Source of the DNA: Arthrobacter sp. zg-Y238
GTDB lineage: Bacteria > Actinomycetota > Actinomycetes > Actinomycetales > Micrococcaceae
Assembly: GCF_024385525.1 (NCBI RefSeq)
Contig: NZ_JANFLU010000001.1
Location: 372,001-436,000 of the forward strand
Direction of reading: 5' to 3'
Length of the DNA stretch: 64,000 nucleotides
Below, piece by piece: positions 57,205 to 64,000 of the stretch (the first letter of the stretch is position 1; the number at the start of each line of letters is the position of its first letter). Under the pieces are notes generated by a model. That model saw only the letters and a program-made list of their open reading frames with translations, was not told where the DNA came from and searched no databases. The translations under genes were made by a program, and so were the position numbers.

Positions 57205-57705
57205 AGCTCCGACCCTTCCAAAATTACGCTCGACTTCGACGCCGCCGCGCTCCTTTGGGACGCCTACGCCGCGGCATTCCCCAAGCAGGTCGCGGCCGCC
57301 GGGGAATACACCGTGGAAACGTTCGGCGACTCCCCGGCGATGGCCGACGAACTGCTGGCGCTGGTTCTGGATGGCCGCAAGCAGGCCACCTCCTCGCACG
57401 TCGCTGACTATGTCCCCGACGGCGAACCGCTCCCGCGCATCGGCTGCCACTGGATTGTCTGCGACGGCACCGGTGCGCCGAAAGCGATCCTCCGCACGGT
57501 CGAACTGAGGCTCGGAACCTTTGCCGACGCGGATGAGGCTTTCGCCTACGACGAGGGTGAAGATGACAGGAGCCTGGCGTCCTGGCAGCGCGAGCACCGG
57601 AAGTTCTGGGAACGCACGGCCGAAGCCCGGGGCGGCAGCTGGTCCGAGGAGGATGAGCTGGTGTTCGAACGCTTCGACGTGGTCTGGCCCGCCGGGGCGC
57701 GGTAA
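57199..57705 (+). CDS. ASCH domain protein
   Basis: 168 residues with an ASCH fold (about 35-165), related to PUA domains and thought to bind RNA or modified nucleotides. Some bacterial members are nucleosidases or amidohydrolases. LLALVLDGRKQATSSHVADY, IGCHWIVCDGTGAPKAIL and WQREHRKFWE are typical. ATG 57199 is preferred to the upstream GTG-type starts because the domain begins there and a promoter-like hexamer precedes it. Confidence 0.88.
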   Translation: MDSSDPSKITLDFDAAALLWDAYAAAFPKQVAAAGEYTVETFGDSPAMADELLALVLDGRKQATSSHVADYVPDGEPLPRIGCHWIVCDGTGAPKAILRTVELRLGTFADADEAFAYDEGEDDRSLASWQREHRKFWERTAEARGGSWSEEDELVFERFDVVWPAGAR

Positions 57706-57713
57706 ACGCTTCC

Positions 57714-58523
57714 TCAGCCCCGCCGGAAACCACCCTCGGTGCTGATCGTCTGGCCCACCACCCAGCGGCCCTCGTCGGACACCAGCCAGGCAATGAGCCG
57801 GGCCGGATCATCGGGGGCGCCGATGCGTCCGCCCGGGAAACGGGACCCGACGTCGTCGAGGACTTCCAGCGGGCGGTCCGCCGTTTCCGGATCAAGGTAA
57901 CCGGTGTTGACCGGGCCCGGATTGACGGTGTTGAGCAGGATCCCGCGGTCGGCAAGGTCCGCTGCGACCGAGGGAGTGATGCTGGCGAGGGCGGCCTTCG
58001 AGGTGCAATAGGCAATTTCACCGGGCATCGGGCCCAGCAGCTGTCCGCTGGTGAACCAGATGACCCGCCCGCCGGCACGTCCGTCGTGCTGGTCGGCGAA
58101 GCGAGCGGTGGCGAGCAGCACGGAGCGGGCGTTGACGGCCCAGTGCATGTCCAGCATGGCGGCGTCCAGCGCCTGCAACCGCCCGTCGCCCCCGTTGCGG
58201 GCATGGTTGCAGATGAGGATGTCCAGGTGCCCCAGGGCTGCGTGGGCATCGGAAATCAAAGCATCGGGTGCCTCCGGTGCAGCGAAATCGTGTTCGCCGT
58301 GGGCAAGCCGGGCCCCGGGCTGCAGCCGTTCCCGCAGCAGGTCCATCACCTCGTCAACGTCCTCGGCGCCCCAGGGCTGTTCGGCGTCGTGCGGCGCGAA
58401 GTGCTGCAGGTAGAGGCTGGCGCCCATGTCGGCCAGACGCGCGGCAACGGCGAAGCCAATGCCCCGGCGGCGGCTCACGCCGGTGACGACGGCGGTGCGT
58501 CCGGTCAGGGGAGGGGGAGTCAT
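57714..58523 (-). CDS. SDR family oxidoreductase
   Basis: 269 residues. The dinucleotide motif is TGVSRRRGIGFAVAARL, with an extra basic residue run compared with the usual TGxxxGIG. The NNAG position reads NHARN. YCTSKAAL is catalytic and ISTEGGF the C-terminal motif. The variant glycine motif resembles Rv0547c/YkvO-type SDRs that act on unusual substrates. The ATG at 58523 is nine bases from the lipoprotein stop, which suggests one transcript. Confidence 0.88.
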   Translation of the reverse strand: MTPPPLTGRTAVVTGVSRRRGIGFAVAARLADMGASLYLQHFAPHDAEQPWGAEDVDEVMDLLRERLQPGARLAHGEHDFAAPEAPDALISDAHAALGHLDILICNHARNGGDGRLQALDAAMLDMHWAVNARSVLLATARFADQHDGRAGGRVIWFTSGQLLGPMPGEIAYCTSKAALASITPSVAADLADRGILLNTVNPGPVNTGYLDPETADRPLEVLDDVGSRFPGGRIGAPDDPARLIAWLVSDEGRWVVGQTISTEGGFRRG

Positions 58524-58532
58524 CGGGCCATG

Positions 58533-59174
58533 CTAGCGGGAGGAATCCGCGCTCCGGAGGAAGGACGAGCAGTCTCCCTTGAAAAACTCCCGCAGCTGAG
58601 CGGGATCTCCGGCCTGTGCTGGGGCAATGACGGAGGCATCAAAGACTTCGGGGTTGACCATGTTCTCCTGTATTGCGGGCAGGGACGTGTACTTGGCCAG
58701 GTACTCCATGCTGTGTTCCTGGCCGGTAGCGTCTCCGCTGTCGAGGGCCTGGAGGTAGGAATCCATCCAAGCGCAGAGCCAATAGCCGGCGACGGTGGTG
58801 TCCTGGACTCCGTCCGCGATGCTGATGTCCCCCTGCTTCGACCGGACTTCGGGATCGCTGAAATCGGTGGTTTCGAGCAGCCACGAGGTGCCGGCGGGCA
58901 GCGGCTCCGGGAACTCCGCGATGGCCTCCGCAACCGCCTGGTCGAAGCAATCGGGTTTGATGCTGGTGGTCCCGGCCGGGTCCATCCGCATAATTTCGCC
59001 GCCCGGGCAGGGCTGCAGGGTCATGGTGGGTTCCGGGGCGGGCCGGGCACTGGCCTCGGCGCGTGCCAGAGCCTCGTTTCTTTCCGCGTCGGTGGTTCCG
59101 CAACCGGCGAGTACGCCGGTGAATAGGGCGCCGGCTGCGGCAATGCCCATGGCTGCTGTCACTCGCGTGTTCAT
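58533..59174 (-). CDS. Putative lipoprotein
   Basis: 213 residues. A signal peptide with lipobox (FTGVLAGC, lipid Cys at about 25) is followed by a Thr/Ala/Glu-rich linker and a domain with several cysteines (QPCPGGEI, KPDCFDQ, LCAWMDS, KGDCSSF), probably disulfide-bonded outside the membrane. I do not recognise the family. The ATG 59174 start gives a normal signal peptide. It lies upstream of the SDR gene on the same strand and may be co-transcribed. Confidence 0.85.
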   Translation of the reverse strand: MNTRVTAAMGIAAAGALFTGVLAGCGTTDAERNEALARAEASARPAPEPTMTLQPCPGGEIMRMDPAGTTSIKPDCFDQAVAEAIAEFPEPLPAGTSWLLETTDFSDPEVRSKQGDISIADGVQDTTVAGYWLCAWMDSYLQALDSGDATGQEHSMEYLAKYTSLPAIQENMVNPEVFDASVIAPAQAGDPAQLREFFKGDCSSFLRSADSSR

Positions 59175-59282
59175 GTGTGTCCCCCCGGTCCTACGCAGAC
59201 AATAGCCGAGCAGTGGCCGGGGGGATAGCGGCATTGTTGGCTAACCCTGCCGGGGCTAAGCCGCCCGGGATGCGGGTTCGCG

Positions 59283-60020
59283 CTACCAGGGCAGGGGGCC
59301 GTCCTCGTCACTGAAGGTGCCGCTGGGTCCGTTGGCCGGGATGGTGGCCATCCGGACGGCGGCCCTGGCGCCCTGCTCCGGTGTTCGTGTTCCCCGGAAA
59401 CCGTTCAGATCCGTGGCAACAAAGCCCGGGCAAACCGCATTGACCAGGATGCCCTCCGGCGCCAGCCCCTTCGCATACTGCAGCGTCAGGGAGGTCAGGG
59501 CCGTTTTGGAGGGAGCGTATCCGGCTGCGATGGGGTCCGTATTGGCTGGATCGGATACTGCGGCCAGGGACCCGGCCACGCTGGAGACGTTTACAATCCG
59601 AGGGGCGTCGGACAGGCGCAGCAGCGGCAGGAAGGCCGCAGTCACGGAAATGACTCCGAAGAAGTTGGTCTCGAAAACCGAGCGGATTTCGTTCACGTCC
59701 GCCGATCCCGGCTGCTGGGCGGCAAAGCTGACACCCGGCGTCGCCGCAATGCCGGCGTTGTTTATCAGGGCATCCAGCCGCCCAAAGCGGGTCTTAACGC
59801 TGTCCGCCGCGGCCGACGCGGAGGCCGGATCGGTTACGTCGAGAACCACGGCGACGGCGTCTCCGCCCTCCGCGCGCAGCTCCGCGGCGGCCCGCTCGCC
59901 GGCGTCGGCGCTTCGTGCGGCTACCACCACGGTGTGGCCGAGTGCGGCCAGCTGGCCGGCAATCTGCCGGCCGATGCCCTTGTTGGCTCCCGTGACGAGG
60001 GAAATCATGCTGTCATTCAT
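59283..60020 (-). CDS. SDR family oxidoreductase
   Basis: 245-residue classical SDR. TGANKGIGRQIA binds NADP(H), NNAGIA follows, and the active Tyr/Lys are in AGYAPSKTAL. The TGANKGIG form is typical of carbonyl reductase-like and plant menthone reductase-like SDRs. It is divergent from an AraC-type regulator 115 bp away, its probable controller. The ATG at 60020 follows AAGGAG. Confidence 0.92.
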   Translation of the reverse strand: MNDSMISLVTGANKGIGRQIAGQLAALGHTVVVAARSADAGERAAAELRAEGGDAVAVVLDVTDPASASAAADSVKTRFGRLDALINNAGIAATPGVSFAAQQPGSADVNEIRSVFETNFFGVISVTAAFLPLLRLSDAPRIVNVSSVAGSLAAVSDPANTDPIAAGYAPSKTALTSLTLQYAKGLAPEGILVNAVCPGFVATDLNGFRGTRTPEQGARAAVRMATIPANGPSGTFSDEDGPLPW

Positions 60021-60135
60021 GGCACTCCTTGGAAAAGCGGTTTCTTTCCGGTTGTGGAAGGTACCTCCACTCTGTGCCCAATATTCGGGACTAGGAATAA
60101 GGAAAAGTCCGCATTTCTTGCTCTAGAGTACAGAT

Positions 60136-61068
60136 ATGGTTTCCGACCGTTTATCCGAAGTCCTCGATTTCATCCAAGTCCGGGGCGTCATCTCCGGGAG
60201 CATCGCTGTGCACGGCCGCTGGGAAACGGAGGCAAGGATTGACGACGACGTGAAGTTCTTCGCCGTGGTGCAGGGCAGCATGAAACTGGCGACCGACGGC
60301 CTTGAAGAACCTCTGCTTCTGGAGGCGGGCGACGTCGTCGTCCTCAACGGCCGCACCTGGCTGCGGCTCCACGGCGGCAGCGGAGATGCAGTGCCCGCCC
60401 GCGTCGATCCGCCCGCCAGCGGCACCTTTGTCCGGGCAGGGGAGGGCGAGGCCGGAACCGAGGACATCATCATTGGCGGCCGGGTGGCGGTGAATACCGT
60501 GGGCCGGGACCTGCTGCTGCAGGCGCTGCCGTCCGTGGCCCACGTCCGGTCCGGCACGGAAGCCGCACCCCACCTGCACATGCTGATGCGGCGTCTTTTC
60601 GACGAAGTTTCCCGGCAGCAGATGGGCTCCGGGTTTGCGGTCCGCCAATATGCTCAGCTCCTGTTGCTGGACGTACTACGGTCCTTCATCACCGATGCCG
60701 AACTGCCGCAGGGATGGCTGAAGCTGATAGCCGATGAACGGCTCCGCCCGGCCCTGGCACTGATACATGCCCCAGGGGTGCCGCCTCCGAGCCTGGCGGA
60801 ACTCGCGAACGCAGCCGCCATGTCCCGCACCGCCTTCGCGGAGCGGTTTCGGGACGTTGCCGGCACTCCGCCCCGCGCGTACCTGAACAACTGGCGCATG
60901 CTCGTGGCGCAGCGGGAACTGCGTTCCGGGGATACCCGGATCCGGTCCCTGGCGCTGGAGCTGGGCTTTTCTTCCGAAAGCGCGTTCAGTACGGCCTTCA
61001 AACGCAGCGTCGGCGAGTCCCCCCTGCATTACCGGTCCCGGGTGCGCACGCTGCAGCCGGCGGACTAG
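60136..61068 (+). CDS. AraC family transcriptional regulator
   Basis: 310 residues. An N-terminal cupin-like sensor (about 20-185, AraC_binding_2/cupin_6) is followed by the C-terminal double HTH (about 212-300: SLAELANAAAMSRTAFAERFRDV, LALELGFSSESAFSTAFKRSVGESPLHYR). It is divergent from the SDR gene, an arrangement common for reductases induced by reactive aldehydes or ketones. TAGAGT (60124-60129) ends six bases before the ATG with no Shine-Dalgarno, so a leaderless start is likely. The stop overlaps the next convergent gene by 4 bp. Confidence 0.92.
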   Translation: MVSDRLSEVLDFIQVRGVISGSIAVHGRWETEARIDDDVKFFAVVQGSMKLATDGLEEPLLLEAGDVVVLNGRTWLRLHGGSGDAVPARVDPPASGTFVRAGEGEAGTEDIIIGGRVAVNTVGRDLLLQALPSVAHVRSGTEAAPHLHMLMRRLFDEVSRQQMGSGFAVRQYAQLLLLDVLRSFITDAELPQGWLKLIADERLRPALALIHAPGVPPPSLAELANAAAMSRTAFAERFRDVAGTPPRAYLNNWRMLVAQRELRSGDTRIRSLALELGFSSESAFSTAFKRSVGESPLHYRSRVRTLQPAD

Positions 61069-62441
61069 CGGGGCGGACCGGTGGCACCCGCGCTCCGGAC
61101 AGGGGCCGGCGGACGACGACGGCGGGAGCGCACGCGGCGGCGGTGGGCGCGCGCGCGGCTGCGGGAGCGGGCGTAGATCCGAGCCCGGTCGCTGGACAGG
61201 GCAAGGATCAGCAGGACGTCGAAGGCGTAGCCGAACAGGTTGGTCCGCAGCGCGGTCTCGGGACCGGCGGACGCGGCTGCTACCTGCACGGCGATGGCGA
61301 CTGAGCTCAGGGACATCGCAGTAATCCGGGCAGAGTTGCTGCCGCGAAGAATGAGCACGGCCAGCACCGCCTCCACGCCGGCGAACACGGTCAGGGAGAC
61401 GCTGGTGGGGGCGTAGGCGCTGCCCAGCTCGGCGAGGCCACGGCTCTGCGTACCCAGCAGGTTGATCACCAGGGAGATATCGGTCAAATGCACCAGAAAG
61501 GGTGCCGCCACCGCCAGGGCGGCAAGTCCGCGCAGCAACACCAGGACCGTGCCGAAAACAACGGGTGCCGGCGGCCGCTCCCGGCGGGCGGCTGCCGCCC
61601 CCGTCGGCACGGCGGGGCCGGTCTCCGGCAGATTGCTCAGGTCCGCCACCGGCAAGTCCCCGTCGGTGACAATCGAATCCCCGCCGCCGTTGCGGGAGTG
61701 GTATCCGGTGGAGAAGTTCTTGATGACCTCCACGGACACTGCGGGGGAGGAGCCCCGGAGGGAATCGATCAGGTAGTCCCGTTCGGCGTCGATATTCTCT
61801 CCGACCCGGTGCGTGACCTGCAGGGTGAACAGGGATAAACCGACGGCACGGTCAAAGGACGCGGCACCCAGCCAGTCCGCGGCAATGCCGCCGGGAAGCA
61901 TCCATCCCTCGGGGCAGCGCCAGAACCGGACGTGGTGACGCTGCCGGGGATTGCCGTGCACTTCCTGCTCGTAGGCGAAATCCTGCTGCCGGTCGAACAG
62001 GAGCAGGGGGCTCACCGGGGCCTGGACGTAGCTGCGGTGCAGCAGGGTTGAGGAGACAATGTGCCAGCTGCTGGACAGGGTCACCGGGTCAGCGAGCTTC
62101 CAGCCCGCCTTTTCCAGTGCGCCCCGCAGCTGTCCCTCGCTGCCCAGGAAGGCCAGGTTGACGGCGTCGCCGAACAGGCCGGCACTGGTGCGGGTGCGGC
62201 CCATGAAGTAGTTCGGGATGAAAATCTGGGTCAGGACCCGGTCCAGGCGCGGCAGCACCAGATACGCCAGCGCCGCCCAGAACACCACCAGAAACCAGAC
62301 GTGCCGTTGCTGAAGGCTTTCCTCCAGCAGGAACACGGCAAACCAAGCCGCCCCGATGGCGCTGAACGTGAAGAAAGCCCAGTCGACGGCGGTTGCCGCC
62401 GGTCCGCCGTCGGACTCCTCCACGGGGCCCGGCCGGATCAT
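61065..62441 (-). CDS. Membrane protein with LssY_C domain
   Basis: 458 residues. Two N-terminal helices (about 20-70) precede a soluble LssY_C domain (about 90-250: DAVNLAFLGSEGQLRGALEKAGWKL, HHVRFWRC, RVGENIDAERDYLIDSL), and five or so helices fill the C-terminal half. LssY was named from a Legionella secretion locus, and its activity is unknown. The tail is Arg-rich. ATG 62441 is used, and the extension to 62531 overlaps the small upstream gene. It may be coupled to that 79-residue gene, 7 bp apart. Confidence 0.85.
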   Translation of the reverse strand: MIRPGPVEESDGGPAATAVDWAFFTFSAIGAAWFAVFLLEESLQQRHVWFLVVFWAALAYLVLPRLDRVLTQIFIPNYFMGRTRTSAGLFGDAVNLAFLGSEGQLRGALEKAGWKLADPVTLSSSWHIVSSTLLHRSYVQAPVSPLLLFDRQQDFAYEQEVHGNPRQRHHVRFWRCPEGWMLPGGIAADWLGAASFDRAVGLSLFTLQVTHRVGENIDAERDYLIDSLRGSSPAVSVEVIKNFSTGYHSRNGGGDSIVTDGDLPVADLSNLPETGPAVPTGAAAARRERPPAPVVFGTVLVLLRGLAALAVAAPFLVHLTDISLVINLLGTQSRGLAELGSAYAPTSVSLTVFAGVEAVLAVLILRGSNSARITAMSLSSVAIAVQVAAASAGPETALRTNLFGYAFDVLLILALSSDRARIYARSRSRARAHRRRVRSRRRRPPAPVRSAGATGPPR

Positions 62442-62448
62442 CCGGAAG

Positions 62449-62688
62449 TCAGAGCCCCGGTATTTCGCCGTTGGACTTGGCTTCGATCCAGTCCACGGCG
62501 GCATCCGGCAGATAGTAGGACCCGCTGCCATCGGAAGCCATGCCTCGGCTGCGGGAGATGTCCTCCACCACCCACGCCTCCACCGCGTCGCCGTTATTGG
62601 CGGTCAGCCACTCGCGGGACTCAGAGGTGAGCATCGGCCACCAGAGGGCAATGCCCAGGTCATCGCGCTCAAACTGTTCATCAGTCAT
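62449..62688 (-). CDS. Hypothetical protein, 79 residues
   Basis: Small acidic soluble protein (MTDEQFERDDLGIALWWPML, AVDWIEAKSNGEIPGL). No family recognised. The longer open frame to 62847 is Arg/Pro-rich and rejected. It is seven bases upstream of the LssY_C gene on the same strand, so the two probably form an operon. Confidence 0.7.
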   Translation of the reverse strand: MTDEQFERDDLGIALWWPMLTSESREWLTANNGDAVEAWVVEDISRSRGMASDGSGSYYLPDAAVDWIEAKSNGEIPGL

Positions 62689-62835
62689 GGCTAAAACTCT
62701 GGCACTAACGGGCCGGCGGGTCGACGGTCTGCGCTTCCCGGTTACCGGCCGGCCGTGAATTCCGGTGCAGGCGCAGCGGTGAGCCAGCAGTGGTGTACCG
62801 GGCCGTCGCGGGGAGGGCGTGGAGGGTCTGCTGCA

Positions 62836-62929
62836 TCGAAAGAGCACAAATTACCGATTTTCAGCCGAAAAACGGTAACTATTGCCCTTTCGATTCGCGA
62901 AACGGTAACTATTGCCCTTTCGATTCGCG
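62836..62929. repeat. 30-bp tandem repeat with inverted third copy
   Basis: Two identical 30-bp units lie at 62870-62899 and 62900-62929 (AAACGGTAACTATTG... CGATTCGCG). An inverted degenerate copy occupies 62836-62861 (TCGAAAGAGCACAAATTACCGATTTT), so 62836-62899 can fold into a long imperfect hairpin. The rest of the 393-bp gap 62689-63081 shows no gene except the riboswitch that follows. Confidence 0.8.
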
Positions 62930-63026
62930 CCAGGACCACGGCATCAGCCGGTTCACCCGCCGCGAAGCCAGGTTGCCCCGGAAAACCGGACGTGCGACCG
63001 TGGAAGGGAGGCCGCGACACGGTCTC

Positions 63027-63068
63027 CCGGACGAGGGGTGCCGTACCCGGTGTGCGACAAGACGGCCC
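63027..63068 (+). ncRNA. Guanidine-III riboswitch (mini-ykkC RNA)
   Basis: CCGGACGAGG at 63027, CCGTACCCGG at 63041-63050 and GACAAGACGGC at 63056-63066 match the mini-ykkC consensus in order and spacing. CCGG (63027-63030) pairs with CCGG (63047-63050), and GCCGT (63040-63044) with ACGGC (63062-63066), the class III pseudoknot. GGGAG (63071-63075) starts three bases after the second stem, so guanidine binding probably opens or blocks translation of the SMR gene. The aptamer class is known to regulate guanidinium exporters. Confidence 0.92.
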
Positions 63069-63081
63069 AAGGGAGACTCTC

Positions 63082-63396
63082 ATGTCATGGATTGTTCTGG
63101 TGCTGTCCGGCGTCCTGGAAGCAGTGTGGGCCACCGCCCTGGACAAATCACAGGGCTTCAGCCGGTTCTGGCCCTCCGCCATCTTCGTTACCGCCCTGCT
63201 GGCGAGCATGGCCGGACTCGCTTATGCCATGCGGGAACTGCCGCTTGGCACCTCATACGCTGTCTGGGTGGGCATCGGCGCCACGCTGACCGTCATCTAC
63301 GCCATGGCCACGGGCGCGGAATCGGTGTCCCTGCTGAAGATCCTGTTCCTCGCCATGATCGTCGGCGGCGTCATCGGACTGAAGACACTCCACTAA
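63082..63396 (+). CDS. gdx: SMR family guanidinium exporter (Gdx/SugE-like)
   Basis: 104-residue, four-helix small multidrug resistance protein exporting guanidinium against protons as an antiparallel dimer. Essential Glu is E13 (MSWIVLVLSGVLEAVWATAL). GTSYAVWVGIGATLTVIY and the C-terminal GAESVSLLKILFLAMIVGGVIGL are typical. ATG 63082 follows GGGAG by six bases. A guanidine-III riboswitch directly upstream identifies the substrate as guanidinium rather than quaternary drugs. The single-gene form implies a homodimer. Confidence 0.95.
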   Translation: MSWIVLVLSGVLEAVWATALDKSQGFSRFWPSAIFVTALLASMAGLAYAMRELPLGTSYAVWVGIGATLTVIYAMATGAESVSLLKILFLAMIVGGVIGLKTLH

Positions 63397-63427
63397 AAAG
63401 GCGCCCACGCCCGCTAGATTGGACGGC

Positions 63428-64000
63428 ATGACTGCTGCGGGGGCCGTGCTCGAGATTTCCAACCTACTGGTGGGCTACGCCGGTGCACCCGTCTGCGGCG
63501 CCATCACCGCCTCGGCGGACGTCGGCGAGATCCTCGGCGTCGTGGGCTTCAACGGCGCCGGCAAATCCACCGCCGCCCGCACCATCGCCGGGAAACAGCT
63601 GATGCTCGACGGCGAGGTACGCGTACACGGGCTGCCCGCCAACGAGGACGCCATCCCGTTCCGCCGGCAGGTGGCCGCACTCTTCGACGAGGATGCGTTC
63701 TTCCCTTCCCTGTCACTGCGGGAACACCTGCAGCTGGTCGCCCGCGGGCACGGGGTCGCGGACCCGGACGCCGCCGTCGACGCGGAACTGGACTTTTTCG
63801 GCCTGCAGGACCGCGCCGACGCCGTCCCGGAGTCGGTCTCCTCCGGCCAGCGACGGCGGCTGCTGCTCGCCTCGGCCCTGATCCGGCCGTCCTCCCTGCT
63901 GATCCTCGACGAACCGGAACAGCGCCTGGACCCGGTGATGCGCGAACGGGTGGGGAAGCGGATCCGCCGGTACGCCGACGACGGCGGGACGGTGCTGCTC
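63428..64000 (+). CDS. ABC transporter ATP-binding protein (partial, cut by window end)
   Basis: The first 191 residues of an ABC ATPase, open to the window edge. Walker A GFNGAGKST, signature SSGQRRRLLLASAL (with S-S-G-Q in place of LSGGQ) and Walker B LLILDEPEQRLDP are present. It begins MTAAGAVLEISNLLVGYAG. TAGATT (63415-63420) ends seven bases before the ATG, so a leaderless start is likely. The permease partner would lie to the right. Unrelated to the SMR gene apart from strand. Confidence 0.9.
   Translation, partial: MTAAGAVLEISNLLVGYAGAPVCGAITASADVGEILGVVGFNGAGKSTAARTIAGKQLMLDGEVRVHGLPANEDAIPFRRQVAALFDEDAFFPSLSLREHLQLVARGHGVADPDAAVDAELDFFGLQDRADAVPESVSSGQRRRLLLASALIRPSSLLILDEPEQRLDPVMRERVGKRIRRYADDGGTVLL

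Noticed and set aside
62870-62929. Possible CRISPR array at the 30-bp repeats
   Set aside because: The units are directly adjacent with no spacers, only two copies are exact, and no cas genes are present.

Overview
The window is 64 kb of GC-rich DNA packed with genes on both strands. Codon use, a gcvP-gcvT-gcvH-glyA-sdaA cluster, ANTAR, LtrA, DUF2254, DUF2231-Rieske and DUF4232 proteins, and many leaderless starts point to a soil or plant-associated actinobacterium, most likely Arthrobacter-like Micrococcaceae. No rRNA, tRNA, phage, transposase or CRISPR array was seen. It reads as ordinary chromosome with small accessory patches.

1-9.6 kb: glycine/serine block. Glycine cleavage P, T and H proteins, serine hydroxymethyltransferase, serine deaminase and an AGCS amino-acid:cation symporter take glycine through serine to pyruvate. 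A ChaB-like protein follows. 9.6-19 kb: an SDR, a lone cytochrome oxidase subunit I, a lactate permease with an FAD D-hydroxyacid dehydrogenase, a DUF2231-Rieske protein, an aldo-keto reductase and a NAD(P)-binding reductase. 18.8-32.4 kb: efflux and sensing. TetR-MMPL, MFS with a divergent MarR, two tandem VOC genes, ABC exporter with a divergent MarR, an RsbQ-like hydrolase overlapping a PAS histidine kinase, and a MarR-DHA2 pair.

32.6-37.5 kb: a persulfide/sulfur locus. A CstR-like sensor, persulfide dioxygenase-rhodanese, rhodanese and TauE-type exporter lie around four GC-rich palindromes of the CsoR/CstR operator type. A small Cys-rich protein appears to belong to it. 37.5-51 kb: mixed metabolism and stress genes (GNAT, serine hydrolase, GAF-ANTAR, MerR, SDR, cupin, AKR). 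One small locus stands out at 45.1-46.3 kb: an HTH protein and a small membrane protein face, across an inverted repeat, a protein with serine at nearly every third position. A DUF4232 protein, an esterase and a short UvrA paralogue follow.

51-64 kb: ynfA bracketed by palindromic repeats (one a perfect 25-bp inverted repeat), ltrA, a hydroxyacid dehydrogenase, a phenol/3-hydroxybenzoate-type hydroxylase behind an IclR-like palindrome, an unknown gene flanked by a 32-bp promoter duplication, ASCH, SDR, lipoprotein, SDR/AraC and LssY_C genes. The end holds a guanidine-III (mini-ykkC) riboswitch before an SMR exporter, and an ABC ATPase cut by the window edge.

Across the window at least ten genes have a TANNNT hexamer 6-7 nt before the start codon and no Shine-Dalgarno, so leaderless transcription is probably common, notably for regulators.
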